Source: Lachnospiraceae bacterium
GTDB lineage: Bacteria; Bacillota; Clostridia; Lachnospirales; Lachnospiraceae
DNA: 64,000 bases
NCBI GenBank assembly: GCA_949383255.1
Contig: CASJPF010000003.1
Coordinates: 62,001-126,000, forward strand
Direction: 5' to 3'
Below, piece by piece: positions 35,127 to 43,990 of this stretch (position 1 is the stretch's first letter; every line of letters begins with the position of its first letter). The position numbers were made by a program, and so were the translations under genes. The notes below the pieces were generated by a model, which saw only the letters and a program-made list of their open reading frames with translations, ran no database searches and was not told the DNA's origin.

Positions 35127-37475
35127 ATGACAGCAAAAGAACTAATTCACGAGTTGCCAAAGGGATTGATTAAATGGCATTCGTTTGAAAAAGGAAAACA
35201 GGCTTTATACATCACAGCATATACAGATTTGGACAGTGCATTTGCAGAGGCGCTTTCTGAGAGCGGAATTATAGTCGAATGTGTATCTGTGAAAGAGATG
35301 AAAAGTATTGTAAAAAATAGATACCATTATATTGTAGCATCATCAGTAGTTGAGAAAACGCAAGATGTATCATGTGTCCAAAATATTTTAAGAGAAACCT
35401 ACAGATTGTTGGAGAAAGATGGAAAGTTATTTTTGATTACTGAAAACCGGCTTGCAATTCGTTATTTTTGCGGAGACAGAGATCCGTTTACAGAGCGTAA
35501 TTTTGATGGGATAGAGAATTATAGACGTGTCAATTTTAGGGACAGAGATTTGCAGGAAGGAAAATTGTATTCTAAAGCAGAGTTTATAGAGGTGCTAGAG
35601 AAATCTGGTTTTAGATATCACAAATTTTATTCTATTTTTCCGGATATTTCATGTCCACAAGTAATCTTTGCTGAAGACTATATTCCACAAGAAGAACTTA
35701 ACATCAGAATTTTTCCACAGTACCATAATCCAGATACTGTTTTTATTGAGGAAGAGAATTTATATACATCTTTCATAAAAAATGGTATATTCCATGCTAT
35801 GGCAAATGGATTTTTAATTGAATGTCCATTGAACAATGAATTTTCAACTGTGAATCAAGTTACAGTTTCGATGGATAGAGGGAAAGAAAATGCTCTTTGC
35901 ACTATTATAAGACAAAATGATTTGGTAGAGAAAAAACCATTGTATGATGAAGGTGTCTGCAAATTAGCTGAATTGGCGAAAAACAGTAGGTATTTACAAG
36001 AACACGGTATTAGAATGATAGAAGGAAGAGTAAAAGATCATTCATATATTATGCCATATGTAAATGGAATCCCTCTTGTGAGATACTTTCGATTATTGGC
36101 GAAAACTGATAAACAGAAATTTTATAGGCAGTTTGATGCATTGTGGGATTTGATACAAAATTCATCAGAACATATATCTTATGACAAGATAGACTGGGAA
36201 CATTTTAATCCAATGTGGGATGAGATAAAAAGTGAAGTAGAACAAAGGAGAATTGACAGGGAAGAATGGAAACGTGTTTCGGAGTCGCAAAAAGGGAAAA
36301 AATATTTAGGACCTATATTGGCAAAAGGCTTTCCAGATTTAGTACTGGTGAATGGCATTATGACAAATGAAGGATTTGTGTTTTTTGACCAAGAATTATA
36401 TGTAAAACAGTTTCCAGCAAAAGCAGTAATGATTAGAAATATTGATTTTTTATATCATGGTGATAATGAGATAGAGGTTATATTACCCAAAAAAGAATTG
36501 TTGGAACATTATGGAATACAGGAAGCGTATTTTGAAATATATTATGCACACATCTCTCATTTTCTAACAAAACTTCGGAATGATGATATTCTTTTGGAGT
36601 ATCATAAATTATGTAGGACAAATTATGAAACGCTTCATTCCAATCGTCAACGCATGAACTATTCTGCTGAGGAATATCAGCGTATTTTTGTAGATATTTT
36701 TAAAGGTTTGGAAAACAGAAAATTATATCTGTTTGGTTCCGGAAATTTTACAAGAAAATTCCTTGCAATGTATGGAGAGGATTATCATGTGTGTGGAATT
36801 TTGGATAATGATAGACAGAAATGGGGAAATGAACTCGAGGGAATAAAGATTCAAGCCCCTTCCTTATTGGAAACGATGGAACCAAGTACTTATAAGGTAA
36901 TTATTTGCATAAAAGAATATACAGGAGTACTTAGACAAATTAGAAAATTGGGTGCCAAAAATATTGGAATTTATGAAACAAATATGGAATATCCCAGAAA
37001 AACAAAGAGAATATCAGTGAAAGATACAGCACAGAATACTGATAAAAAGAAATATCATGTAGGATATATCGCGGGAGTATTTGATTTGTTTCATATGGGG
37101 CATTTAAATTTGCTTCGGCGTGCGAAGGAGCAATGTGATTATCTTATAGTCGGCGTGGTGACAGATGAAGGTGTCAAACAGAAAAAAAAGACAGAAGGAT
37201 TTATTCCATTTGAGGAAAGGCTGGCTATTGTACAATCGTGCAAGTATGTGGATGAGGCAGTAGCAATCCCACTAGAATATAATGACACAAAAGATGCATA
37301 TTTAAAATTTCAGTTTGATGTACAATTTTCTGGAAGCGACTATAAGAATGACCTAATTTGGTTGGAAAAACGAGAGTTTTTGCGGAAACATGGAGCAGAA
37401 CTTGTATTTTTTCCATATACAGAAAGTACAAGTTCTACAAAGATAAAAGAAATGATTGAGCGAAAATTAGTATAA
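35127..37475 (+). CDS. Multidomain protein: methyltransferase-like, kinase-like region, Rossmann module and TagD-type cytidylyltransferase
   Basis: The 782-residue product is modular. Residues 1 to about 190 look like a SAM methyltransferase lacking a clear SAM loop (ILRETYRLLEKDGKLFLITE). Residues about 250-500 are of unsure fold; GRVKDHSYIMPYVNGIPLVR recalls choline-kinase-like proteins. Residues about 528-620 form the recurrent module (KLYLFGSGNFTRKFLAMYG, GILDNDRQKWG). Residues about 640-782 are a nucleotidyltransferase (GVFDLFHMGHLNLLRRA, SSTKIKEMI). If the middle is a kinase, the protein could phosphorylate and then activate a polyol or amino alcohol as a CDP-compound. This reading is inference apart from the cytidylyltransferase. 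Confidence 0.65.
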   Translation: MTAKELIHELPKGLIKWHSFEKGKQALYITAYTDLDSAFAEALSESGIIVECVSVKEMKSIVKNRYHYIVASSVVEKTQDVSCVQNILRETYRLLEKDGKLFLITENRLAIRYFCGDRDPFTERNFDGIENYRRVNFRDRDLQEGKLYSKAEFIEVLEKSGFRYHKFYSIFPDISCPQVIFAEDYIPQEELNIRIFPQYHNPDTVFIEEENLYTSFIKNGIFHAMANGFLIECPLNNEFSTVNQVTVSMDRGKENALCTIIRQNDLVEKKPLYDEGVCKLAELAKNSRYLQEHGIRMIEGRVKDHSYIMPYVNGIPLVRYFRLLAKTDKQKFYRQFDALWDLIQNSSEHISYDKIDWEHFNPMWDEIKSEVEQRRIDREEWKRVSESQKGKKYLGPILAKGFPDLVLVNGIMTNEGFVFFDQELYVKQFPAKAVMIRNIDFLYHGDNEIEVILPKKELLEHYGIQEAYFEIYYAHISHFLTKLRNDDILLEYHKLCRTNYETLHSNRQRMNYSAEEYQRIFVDIFKGLENRKLYLFGSGNFTRKFLAMYGEDYHVCGILDNDRQKWGNELEGIKIQAPSLLETMEPSTYKVIICIKEYTGVLRQIRKLGAKNIGIYETNMEYPRKTKRISVKDTAQNTDKKKYHVGYIAGVFDLFHMGHLNLLRRAKEQCDYLIVGVVTDEGVKQKKKTEGFIPFEERLAIVQSCKYVDEAVAIPLEYNDTKDAYLKFQFDVQFSGSDYKNDLIWLEKREFLRKHGAELVFFPYTESTSSTKIKEMIERKLV

Positions 37476-37532
37476 ATTTATGGGGGAGAATCGAAGAACA
37501 TTATATGCAATAATAAGATTTGGAGGGGGATT

Positions 37533-38759
37533 ATGAATATAGGCTGTCAAAGTGTCATCAATATAAAAAGACCAGAGCAGGGAACAGCAGATTTAAGGAA
37601 TGCTGGTATTAATAGGGTTTTTCTGTCCATATATGTAAGATTTCCTCAACAAGAAAGCGGGGAAAAGGCAGAGAAAGCTATAAAAAAATATTCTTCGGTA
37701 ACAATTAAGGAACGTTATGAAACAGTTGTCAAAAAGTGTATAGACAAGGGGATTCATATTACATTTATAAAAGCTCCAATTATTCCAAGAACATTAGATA
37801 TATATTCTGTGTTGCCAATACTGGAAACTGCCATACCACAATGCCTTGAACTATGTAGGATGGCAAAGTGTGGTTTTTTGCTCATAGAACTGCCGATTCA
37901 ATTTAAAGGGAATTATAGGGAAGTTCAACAGACAGTGTATGATTATTGCCTGGTTATGGCAAAAAAAGCTTGGGAATGTGGTGTAACGCTTCTGCTGAAA
38001 AACCAGATAAGGGATATAGGTGGGCATCTGGTGCGCGGTTTTTGTGCGGAAGCATCGGATGCTGTAAAATGGGTGGATAGTTTAAATAATAAACTTGGTT
38101 ATAATGCTTTTGGTTTCTGTGTGGATATGGGGATATGTAATCTTTGTGGAAATGATATTCAAGCTTATATTAACACGCTTGGAAGTCGTATAAAGGTAGT
38201 GATTCTAAGGGATAATGATGGACGTAATGATAGTTCACTTCTCCCATTTACATATGCAGATTCTGGAACAGACTGGCTCGGTGTTATCAGAGGACTTCGT
38301 GATATAAATTTTGATGGAGAACTTGTGGTAGATTTTTCAAGCACATATAGTTCATTTTCTCCACTTATTAGACCAACGCTTTTTAAACTTGCGAAGGAAA
38401 TTGGAGATTACTTTCAGTGGCAAATTGAGATAGAAAATAATTTAAAAAAACACCAAAAATTTGTTCTTTTTGGCGCGGGGAATATGTGCCGCAATTACAT
38501 GAAATGTTATGGCGAGAAATATCCACCATTGTTTACCTGTGACAACAATCCGAAACTTTGGGGAACAGCATTTGAAGGACTAGAGGTAAAAAATCCGGAG
38601 ATTTTAAGAGAGCTTCCCAAGGATTGTTGTGTGGTTATCTGCAATATTTATTACCGTGAGATAGAGGTACAGCTTCGTGAAATGGGAATTGAAAATATTG
38701 GGTATTTTAATGATGAATATATGCCGTCGTTCTATTTTGATAGATTGGACAATGAATGA
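37533..38759 (+). CDS. Sugar phosphate isomerase/epimerase-like TIM barrel with C-terminal Rossmann module
   Basis: Residues 1 to about 300 resemble the xylose-isomerase-like TIM barrel (AP_endonuc_2): LLLKNQIRDIGGHLV, AFGFCVDMGICN, VVILRDNDG, then a last strand with LVVDFS. Compared with its neighbour at 38781, several metal ligands differ (ILRDND for LHIHDND), so it may be inactive or use another substrate. Residues about 305-408 form the recurrent module (KFVLFGAGNMCRNYMKCYG, TCDNNPKLWG). Confidence 0.7.
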   Translation: MNIGCQSVINIKRPEQGTADLRNAGINRVFLSIYVRFPQQESGEKAEKAIKKYSSVTIKERYETVVKKCIDKGIHITFIKAPIIPRTLDIYSVLPILETAIPQCLELCRMAKCGFLLIELPIQFKGNYREVQQTVYDYCLVMAKKAWECGVTLLLKNQIRDIGGHLVRGFCAEASDAVKWVDSLNNKLGYNAFGFCVDMGICNLCGNDIQAYINTLGSRIKVVILRDNDGRNDSSLLPFTYADSGTDWLGVIRGLRDINFDGELVVDFSSTYSSFSPLIRPTLFKLAKEIGDYFQWQIEIENNLKKHQKFVLFGAGNMCRNYMKCYGEKYPPLFTCDNNPKLWGTAFEGLEVKNPEILRELPKDCCVVICNIYYREIEVQLREMGIENIGYFNDEYMPSFYFDRLDNE

Positions 38760-38780
38760 GAGATTTCAGGAGGGAACATA

Positions 38781-39719
38781 ATGGATATTGGTGTACAAAC
38801 CAAAAATATAATAAAGGACGAATGTCCGTTGGAAGGTTTTGAATTGTTACAGCAGACGGGTTTTACTTGTTGTGATTTCAGCCTAAATTCGTATCTATTA
38901 AATTCGTCTCTATACAGATTTGAAATTAATAATTTTTTTGACCAATCGGAGGTAGAACTTGAGACATTTTTTACACCACATAAAAGAGCAGCAAAAACTG
39001 CAAATATCAAGATAAATCAGATGCATATGCCATATCCAAATTATGTGCCAAATGGCGGAGATGAATTAAACGATTATCTAAAAAATATTGTTGCGCCAAA
39101 AAGTATGAAGATATGTGCTTTTATGGACTGCCAATATATTGTGATACACGGTTTTAAACTTGCGCACTACTTAGGATCAGAAGAAGTAGAATGGAAGAAA
39201 ACTCTGGAATTTATCGAGTTTCTTGCGCCGCTGGCAAAGGAGCTGGGCATTACCATATGTATTGAAAATATTTATACTAATATTGGAAATCATATTGTGG
39301 AAGGACCATGCTGTGATGCTAGAAAGGCAGCAGCTAGAATAGACACTGTAAATGAAAAATATGGTGCAGAAGTTTTGGGATTTTGTTTTGATACTGGACA
39401 CGCAAACCTTGTTGGGATTGACTTTGAGGATTTTATAATGGTTCTTGGAAATCGACTAAAAGTTTTGCATATTCATGATAATGATGGTGTTCGCGATTTG
39501 CACCAAATTCCTTTCACGTTTACAAGAAGTCGTGAAAATAAAACTTCCACGGACTGGGAAGGTTTTATTACAGGACTTAAAAAAATACATTTTAATCGTG
39601 TACTAAGCTTTGAGACTGCGCCAGTACTCACAGCTTTTCCAGATGCTATGAAGGTAGATACGCTCAGTTTTATTGCCAATATAGGAAAATATTTTTCTGG
39701 CGTTTTGGGGAAGAAATAG
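38781..39719 (+). CDS. Sugar phosphate isomerase/epimerase (xylose-isomerase-like TIM barrel)
   Basis: The 312-residue protein has the barrel motifs and probable metal ligands: IKINQMHMPYP, YIVIHGFKLAH, ICIENIYTNIG, GFCFDTGHANLVG, VLHIHDNDG and LSFETAP. It is a shorter paralogue of the preceding gene, without the Rossmann module. It may epimerise a sugar or inositol derivative feeding the polymer. It ends the cluster 48 bp before a terminator. Confidence 0.8.
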   Translation: MDIGVQTKNIIKDECPLEGFELLQQTGFTCCDFSLNSYLLNSSLYRFEINNFFDQSEVELETFFTPHKRAAKTANIKINQMHMPYPNYVPNGGDELNDYLKNIVAPKSMKICAFMDCQYIVIHGFKLAHYLGSEEVEWKKTLEFIEFLAPLAKELGITICIENIYTNIGNHIVEGPCCDARKAAARIDTVNEKYGAEVLGFCFDTGHANLVGIDFEDFIMVLGNRLKVLHIHDNDGVRDLHQIPFTFTRSRENKTSTDWEGFITGLKKIHFNRVLSFETAPVLTAFPDAMKVDTLSFIANIGKYFSGVLGKK

Positions 39720-39766
39720 GATAATTAGAAAATACATAATCACATCACAGCAGGAGATACTATAAT

Positions 39767-39799
39767 ATGCAGTCTGTTACAGACTGCATGAGATTTTTT
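39767..39799 (+). terminator. Intrinsic terminator at the end of the glycan cluster
   Basis: A perfect 10-bp stem (atgcagtctg / cagactgcat, loop tta) at 39767-39789 is followed by six T at 39794-39799. Confidence 0.85.
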
Positions 39800-39829
39800 G
39801 TAGCGCATAGATAAGAATGAGGTGTGATT

Positions 39830-40036
39830 ATGGATTATACAGATGGTTTGCAAGGCGGTGTGCTGCCGCTTGGGCTGGCGTTTGGATTAGCGATGGACGA
39901 GCAGGCAATCAATAATTATGGTAAGTTGACAGAATATGAAAAAGAACGAATTCTTGCGGAGAGCAAAAATGTGAAGAGCAAAGAAGAAATGCAGGAGTTG
40001 ATACAGCGTATCAGTGATGGAGATACAATGATATAG
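39830..40036 (+). CDS. Small conserved hypothetical protein
   Basis: The ATG at 39830 is preferred to the GTG at 39824 because GAGG lies 7 bp upstream. The 68-residue product starts MDYTDGLQGGVLPLGLAFGL and ends with a charged helix (YEKERILAESKNVKSKEEM). It looks cytoplasmic and helical. Function unknown; it is flanked by terminators on both sides, so it is a single-gene unit. Confidence 0.7.
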   Translation: MDYTDGLQGGVLPLGLAFGLAMDEQAINNYGKLTEYEKERILAESKNVKSKEEMQELIQRISDGDTMI

Positions 40037-40052
40037 TCAACAGAACGGCAGA

Positions 40053-40091
40053 AATGGCGGCAGAGGTCTAGAAAATGGCTTTGCCGCCATT
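40053..40091 (+). terminator. Terminator-like inverted repeat
   Basis: aatggcggca at 40053-40062 pairs perfectly with tgccgccatt at 40082-40091, with a 19-nt loop and a weak T-rich tail. It would end the transcript of the small upstream gene. Confidence 0.55.
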
Positions 40092-40159
40092 GTTATTTTA
40101 TACAAAAAATCATGGAATAAACTGTAAAAAAGTGAAATTTTTTTATTTCGCTCTTTTAA

Positions 40160-40165
40160 TATAAT
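40160..40165 (+). promoter_or_regulatory. Candidate -10 box
   Basis: TATAAT at 40160-40165 stands before the structured region; no good -35 is seen at 17 bp. Confidence 0.35.
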
Positions 40166-40171
40166 AGGATT

Positions 40172-40330
40172 TAGTGTATCATTGAGGAAGGAACATATTC
40201 AGAAACTGTAAGGATAGGTTACAGTTTGGTCTAGGACTTTGCATTTACTGCAAATTATGGCTTTATAAGCCACGTAAAATTGCGTAGTGGTAGAAACGCA
40301 TCGAGCATGTGGCTTGTGATGGCGCGGTTT
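40172..40330 (+). ncRNA. Candidate structured RNA or leader upstream of the zinc-finger gene
   Basis: Several stems occur in order: aaactgtaa / ttacagttt (40203-40227, 9 bp), tttgca / tgcaaa (40238-40254), and aagccac (40267-40273) with gtggctt (40309-40315), enclosing tgcgt / acgca (40281-40300). A shorter stem ggctt / aagcc (40259-40271) competes with the third. No known riboswitch consensus was recognised. It could be a small RNA or a leader of the gene at 40363. Confidence 0.35.
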
Positions 40331-40362
40331 TCGTATGATATAGAGTGATTAAGAGGGCAGCA

Positions 40363-40671
40363 ATGGATTGTAAAGAGGCGCAGCGATACATTCATCTGTT
40401 TTTGAAAGATGAACTAGACAGGGATACGGAGTATCAATTGGTGGAACATATAACTTCCTGCAGTGAGTGTATGGAGGAACTTACGGTTGAATACCTTTTA
40501 TTAGAAGGTATCAGCAGACTTGAGAATGATGAGGATATAGATGTGCAGAGTGAACTGGAAGATAGGCTGAATCGGATTATTACCCGCAAAAAGGTATTTA
40601 AACAGCTAAAAGCCGGTCTTTTTTTAGTTGGTTCGTTGATATTTTGCATATTTTTGCTGGGAGGGGTATAG
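40363..40671 (+). CDS. Zinc-finger (zf-HC2, anti-sigma-like) membrane protein
   Basis: The ATG at 40363 has AGAGGG 5 bp upstream. The 102-residue protein has an N-terminal zinc-binding anti-sigma fold (C-x-EA start, then H and CxxC in VEHITSCSECMEEL) and one C-terminal membrane span (FLVGSLIFCIFLLGGV). Such proteins usually hold a sigma factor at the membrane, but no sigma factor gene is adjacent. polA begins 6 bp after its stop codon. Confidence 0.72.
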   Translation: MDCKEAQRYIHLFLKDELDRDTEYQLVEHITSCSECMEELTVEYLLLEGISRLENDEDIDVQSELEDRLNRIITRKKVFKQLKAGLFLVGSLIFCIFLLGGV

Positions 40672-40677
40672 AACATC

Positions 40678-43392
40678 ATGAGCAGAATTGTTTTGATAGA
40701 CGGCAGTAATATTTTACAGAAGGCATTTTATAATGTGCCAATAATGACGGATGCGACAGGGCTTCATACCAATGCGGTTTTTGGATTTGTAAATATATTA
40801 TTAAAAATAGTAGAGAAGGAAAAACCAGATTACTTGAGTGTAATATTTGGAACAGGGGAGAGTGTACAGTCAGAGGCACTTAAAGAGCAAGGTCCTATTT
40901 TGAAGGATCTTTTGTCTGCGATGAAGATTTATTTTATGGAAGCGCAAGGAATCAAAACCGCAGATTTTTTGGGGAGCGTTGTAAGGTGTCTGGAAGAAGG
41001 ATTAGAAAAGGAAGAATTGGAGATTGTGCTGTTTACAAGTGAACGAAATATTTTGCAGCTTGCTTCAAGCAAAACAAGAATTTGTATTGTGGAAACAGGT
41101 GGCGGCAAGACGGCATTTCAAGAATATGGAGTGGATACAATACAAAAAGAATATCAGTTTGAACCTGCGTATTTTTATGTGTTGCAGGTATTGACAGAAA
41201 TAGCGCACATTGGGAAAAAGACAGCAATTGATTTGCTGCATACCTACGCTTCCGATGAGAATATGATAACCGCATTGTATGAACATTTGGACGAACTACC
41301 ACAAAAGAGTATTCAGGAAAGATTGTTGCAGAACAAAGAGGCAGTTTTGCACGATAAAGAGTTCTGGAAAATTGATAAAAATGTTGCGGTTGATTTTTCA
41401 CTGGAAAAGACAGTGTTTCATGCTGAAAATATATTTTCAATGGAGTCTAATGTTTTGCTGAAGAGACACTCCTTACACGGCAAATTTGGGCAGTCTGAAT
41501 TAGGGAACAATTCAGCAGCCATCAATGTAAACAAAGATATTAAGGTGGTTGCCATTCAAACGAAGGGGGATGTTCAAAGCGTTTTTGACAGGGTTATCCA
41601 AGCTGGTTATGCGGCAATACGACCAATTAGTGTTAGAGCCAAAGGTGTTGGTGAGTTTGGAGCACACGCAGATGGACAAATGTATTTGCAGATGGATGCA
41701 GAGGAAGCAATTTTTGGCTGTATGTTATGCGGTGGTTCGGATAATGAGCGAAATGTTTATTTTATGGAAAGTAGTGACACAATTTCTGCAGAGTATCTTC
41801 AACAGCAAATAGAGAGGATGCTTTTGTCAGAAAGGATGTCGGTTGCTGTATTTGATATTAAAAGCGATTATGGCAATCTGTTTTCGCAGGAAAATGACAG
41901 AAAGTTGTCGTCGCATGAGATGACAGAGCGGCTTTTTGACTGTAAGATTGCAGCATACTTGATGAATCCACTTAAAAGTGATTATAATATTGTAGATGTA
42001 GCGAATGAGTATCTGGGCATTCAGATACAGAAATGGGCAGAGGTATTTGGAAAGGAAGATTTTAGCATAGCGTATCGAAATCAGAGAGAGGAAGTTTTGT
42101 CTTATCTTGCAAAAGAAACGTATGTGTTGTACTGCGCAGAACCGTTGCTGGAAACAGCATTGGCGCAAAACAAGATGGATAAGCTCTTTCGGAATCTTGA
42201 GATGCCATTAACTTATGTATTGTTTGATATGGAGCGAGAGGGAATTCTTGTTCGCCCGGAGGAACTAAAGAGTTATGGCGAGGCGCTCAACGGTCGAATT
42301 AGCGAGTTGGAAAAAGCAATTCATACAGCGGCTGGGGAGGTTTTTAATATTAACTCTCCAAAGCAATTGGGGGAAATTTTATTTGACAAGATGAAATTGC
42401 CCGGAGGGAAGAAGACAAAAACTGGGTATTCGACGGCGGCAGAAGTGCTTGAGAAGCTTGCGCTAGAGAATCCAATTGTCAAGGATATTTTGGAATACAG
42501 GGGGCTTACAAAGCTGAAATCAACTTATGCAGATGGACTTGCTGTGTATATTGATGCGGAAAACAAGATACACACAAATTTTAACCAGACAATTACTGCG
42601 ACGGGAAGATTGAGTTCCACAGAGCCAAATTTACAGAACATTCCAATGCGTATGGAGCTTGGCAGACGAATTAGAAAGGTATTTGTACCCCAAAAAGGTT
42701 GTATTTTTATGGATGCAGATTACTCACAAATTGAGTTGCGTGTGCTGGCACATATGTCGGAAGATCAGCAGTTGATTGAAGCATATAAAATGGAGGAGGA
42801 TATTCATAGGATTACTGCGTCGAAGGTATTTCATACACCATTTGCGGAGGTTACGGACTTGCAGAGACGCAACGCCAAGGCAGTAAATTTTGGAATTGTA
42901 TATGGTATTAGCTCTTTTGGACTGAGTCAGGATTTGAGCATCACGCCCAAGGAGGCGAAAAGTTATATTGATGAATATTTTAAAACGTATCCCGGAATTA
43001 AGAAGTTTTTGGATAGGCTGGTAGATGACGCGAAAGATAAGGGATACTGTGAAACGATGTTTGGCAGAAGAAGACCTGTTCCTGAGTTGAAATCTACAAA
43101 TTTTAATCAGCGTTCTTTTGGAGAGCGTGTTGCCATGAACTCTCCAATACAGGGAACGGCAGCAGATATTATCAAATATGCAATGGTTCATGTTTATGAT
43201 GCGCTGAAGGCAAAGGGACTTCGGTCAAAGTTGATTTTGCAGATACATGATGAGTTGTTGATTGAGACAAGAAATGAAGAAGTTGAGGAAGTGAGGGCAA
43301 TTCTGGCACACGAAATGCAGAATGCATGTGAGCTCGCAGTAAAATTGGAGATTGATCTTCACACAGGGACTGATTGGTATGAGGCAAAATAG
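40678..43392 (+). CDS. polA: DNA polymerase I with degenerate 5' nuclease domain
   Basis: The C-terminal polymerase domain is complete: DADYSQIELRVLAHMSED, RRNAKAVNFGIVYGISSFGL and QIHDELLIE. The central 3'-5' exonuclease-like domain lacks the usual acidic residues, as in many Gram-positive enzymes. The N-terminal 5' nuclease domain keeps its first Asp (LIDGSN) but is otherwise damaged: FD becomes F57-G58, the EADD motif reads KTAD, the GDRD-type motif reads SERN, and the SDNIPG segment is absent. RNA primer removal would then need another nuclease. The gene heads a run with coaE and an ftsA-like gene. Confidence 0.92.
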   Translation: MSRIVLIDGSNILQKAFYNVPIMTDATGLHTNAVFGFVNILLKIVEKEKPDYLSVIFGTGESVQSEALKEQGPILKDLLSAMKIYFMEAQGIKTADFLGSVVRCLEEGLEKEELEIVLFTSERNILQLASSKTRICIVETGGGKTAFQEYGVDTIQKEYQFEPAYFYVLQVLTEIAHIGKKTAIDLLHTYASDENMITALYEHLDELPQKSIQERLLQNKEAVLHDKEFWKIDKNVAVDFSLEKTVFHAENIFSMESNVLLKRHSLHGKFGQSELGNNSAAINVNKDIKVVAIQTKGDVQSVFDRVIQAGYAAIRPISVRAKGVGEFGAHADGQMYLQMDAEEAIFGCMLCGGSDNERNVYFMESSDTISAEYLQQQIERMLLSERMSVAVFDIKSDYGNLFSQENDRKLSSHEMTERLFDCKIAAYLMNPLKSDYNIVDVANEYLGIQIQKWAEVFGKEDFSIAYRNQREEVLSYLAKETYVLYCAEPLLETALAQNKMDKLFRNLEMPLTYVLFDMEREGILVRPEELKSYGEALNGRISELEKAIHTAAGEVFNINSPKQLGEILFDKMKLPGGKKTKTGYSTAAEVLEKLALENPIVKDILEYRGLTKLKSTYADGLAVYIDAENKIHTNFNQTITATGRLSSTEPNLQNIPMRMELGRRIRKVFVPQKGCIFMDADYSQIELRVLAHMSEDQQLIEAYKMEEDIHRITASKVFHTPFAEVTDLQRRNAKAVNFGIVYGISSFGLSQDLSITPKEAKSYIDEYFKTYPGIKKFLDRLVDDAKDKGYCETMFGRRRPVPELKSTNFNQRSFGERVAMNSPIQGTAADIIKYAMVHVYDALKAKGLRSKLILQIHDELLIETRNEEVEEVRAILAHEMQNACELAVKLEIDLHTGTDWYEAK

Positions 43393-43393
43393 T

Positions 43394-43990
43394 ATGAAAA
43401 TTATAGGGATTACTGGCGGTGTTGGTGCAGGGAAAACAAAAGTTCTCTCCTATATAGAATTACAGTTTTCCTGTAGAGTTATAAGAGCAGACGAGGCGGC
43501 ACACAAGTTGTATGAGCCGGAACAGATATGTTATCAGAAGCTTGTTGCACTTCTAGGACAGGAGATTTTAAACTCTGATAATACGATTGATAAGGCTAAG
43601 ATGGCAACAGCTATTTTTGGAGATAATGTACTGTTGGCAAAAGTAAATAGTATTGTGCACCCAGAAGTAAAAAAGTATATCCTAAAACAAATTGCCATAG
43701 AGCGTGAAAGAGGAGCAGTGGAGTACTTTTTTATAGAGGCGGCACTTTTGGTTGAAGAGCACTATGACCAGATTGTGGATGAGATGTGGTATATCCATTC
43801 AGATGTGGCGATTCGGGAGAAAAGGTTGGCGCAGAGTAGACAGTATAGTGCACAGAAGATAGCAGAGATTATGAAAGGACAGTTACATGAGGAAGAATTT
43901 AGAAAACACTGTCAGGTGGTAATTATGAACAATGGCGATTTGGAGGAAACCTACAAACAGATTAATAAAATTATGGGGGTTAATATATGA
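43394..43990 (+). CDS. coaE: Dephospho-CoA kinase
   Basis: ATG 43394 starts right at the family N-terminus (MKIIGITGGVGAGKT), which is the ATP-binding loop; an earlier in-frame start would lie within polA. RADEAAHKLYEP and VNSIVHPEV are also typical. CoaE phosphorylates dephospho-CoA in the last step of coenzyme A synthesis. It starts 1 bp after the polA stop and overlaps the next gene by 4 bp. Confidence 0.92.
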   Translation: MKIIGITGGVGAGKTKVLSYIELQFSCRVIRADEAAHKLYEPEQICYQKLVALLGQEILNSDNTIDKAKMATAIFGDNVLLAKVNSIVHPEVKKYILKQIAIERERGAVEYFFIEAALLVEEHYDQIVDEMWYIHSDVAIREKRLAQSRQYSAQKIAEIMKGQLHEEEFRKHCQVVIMNNGDLEETYKQINKIMGVNI

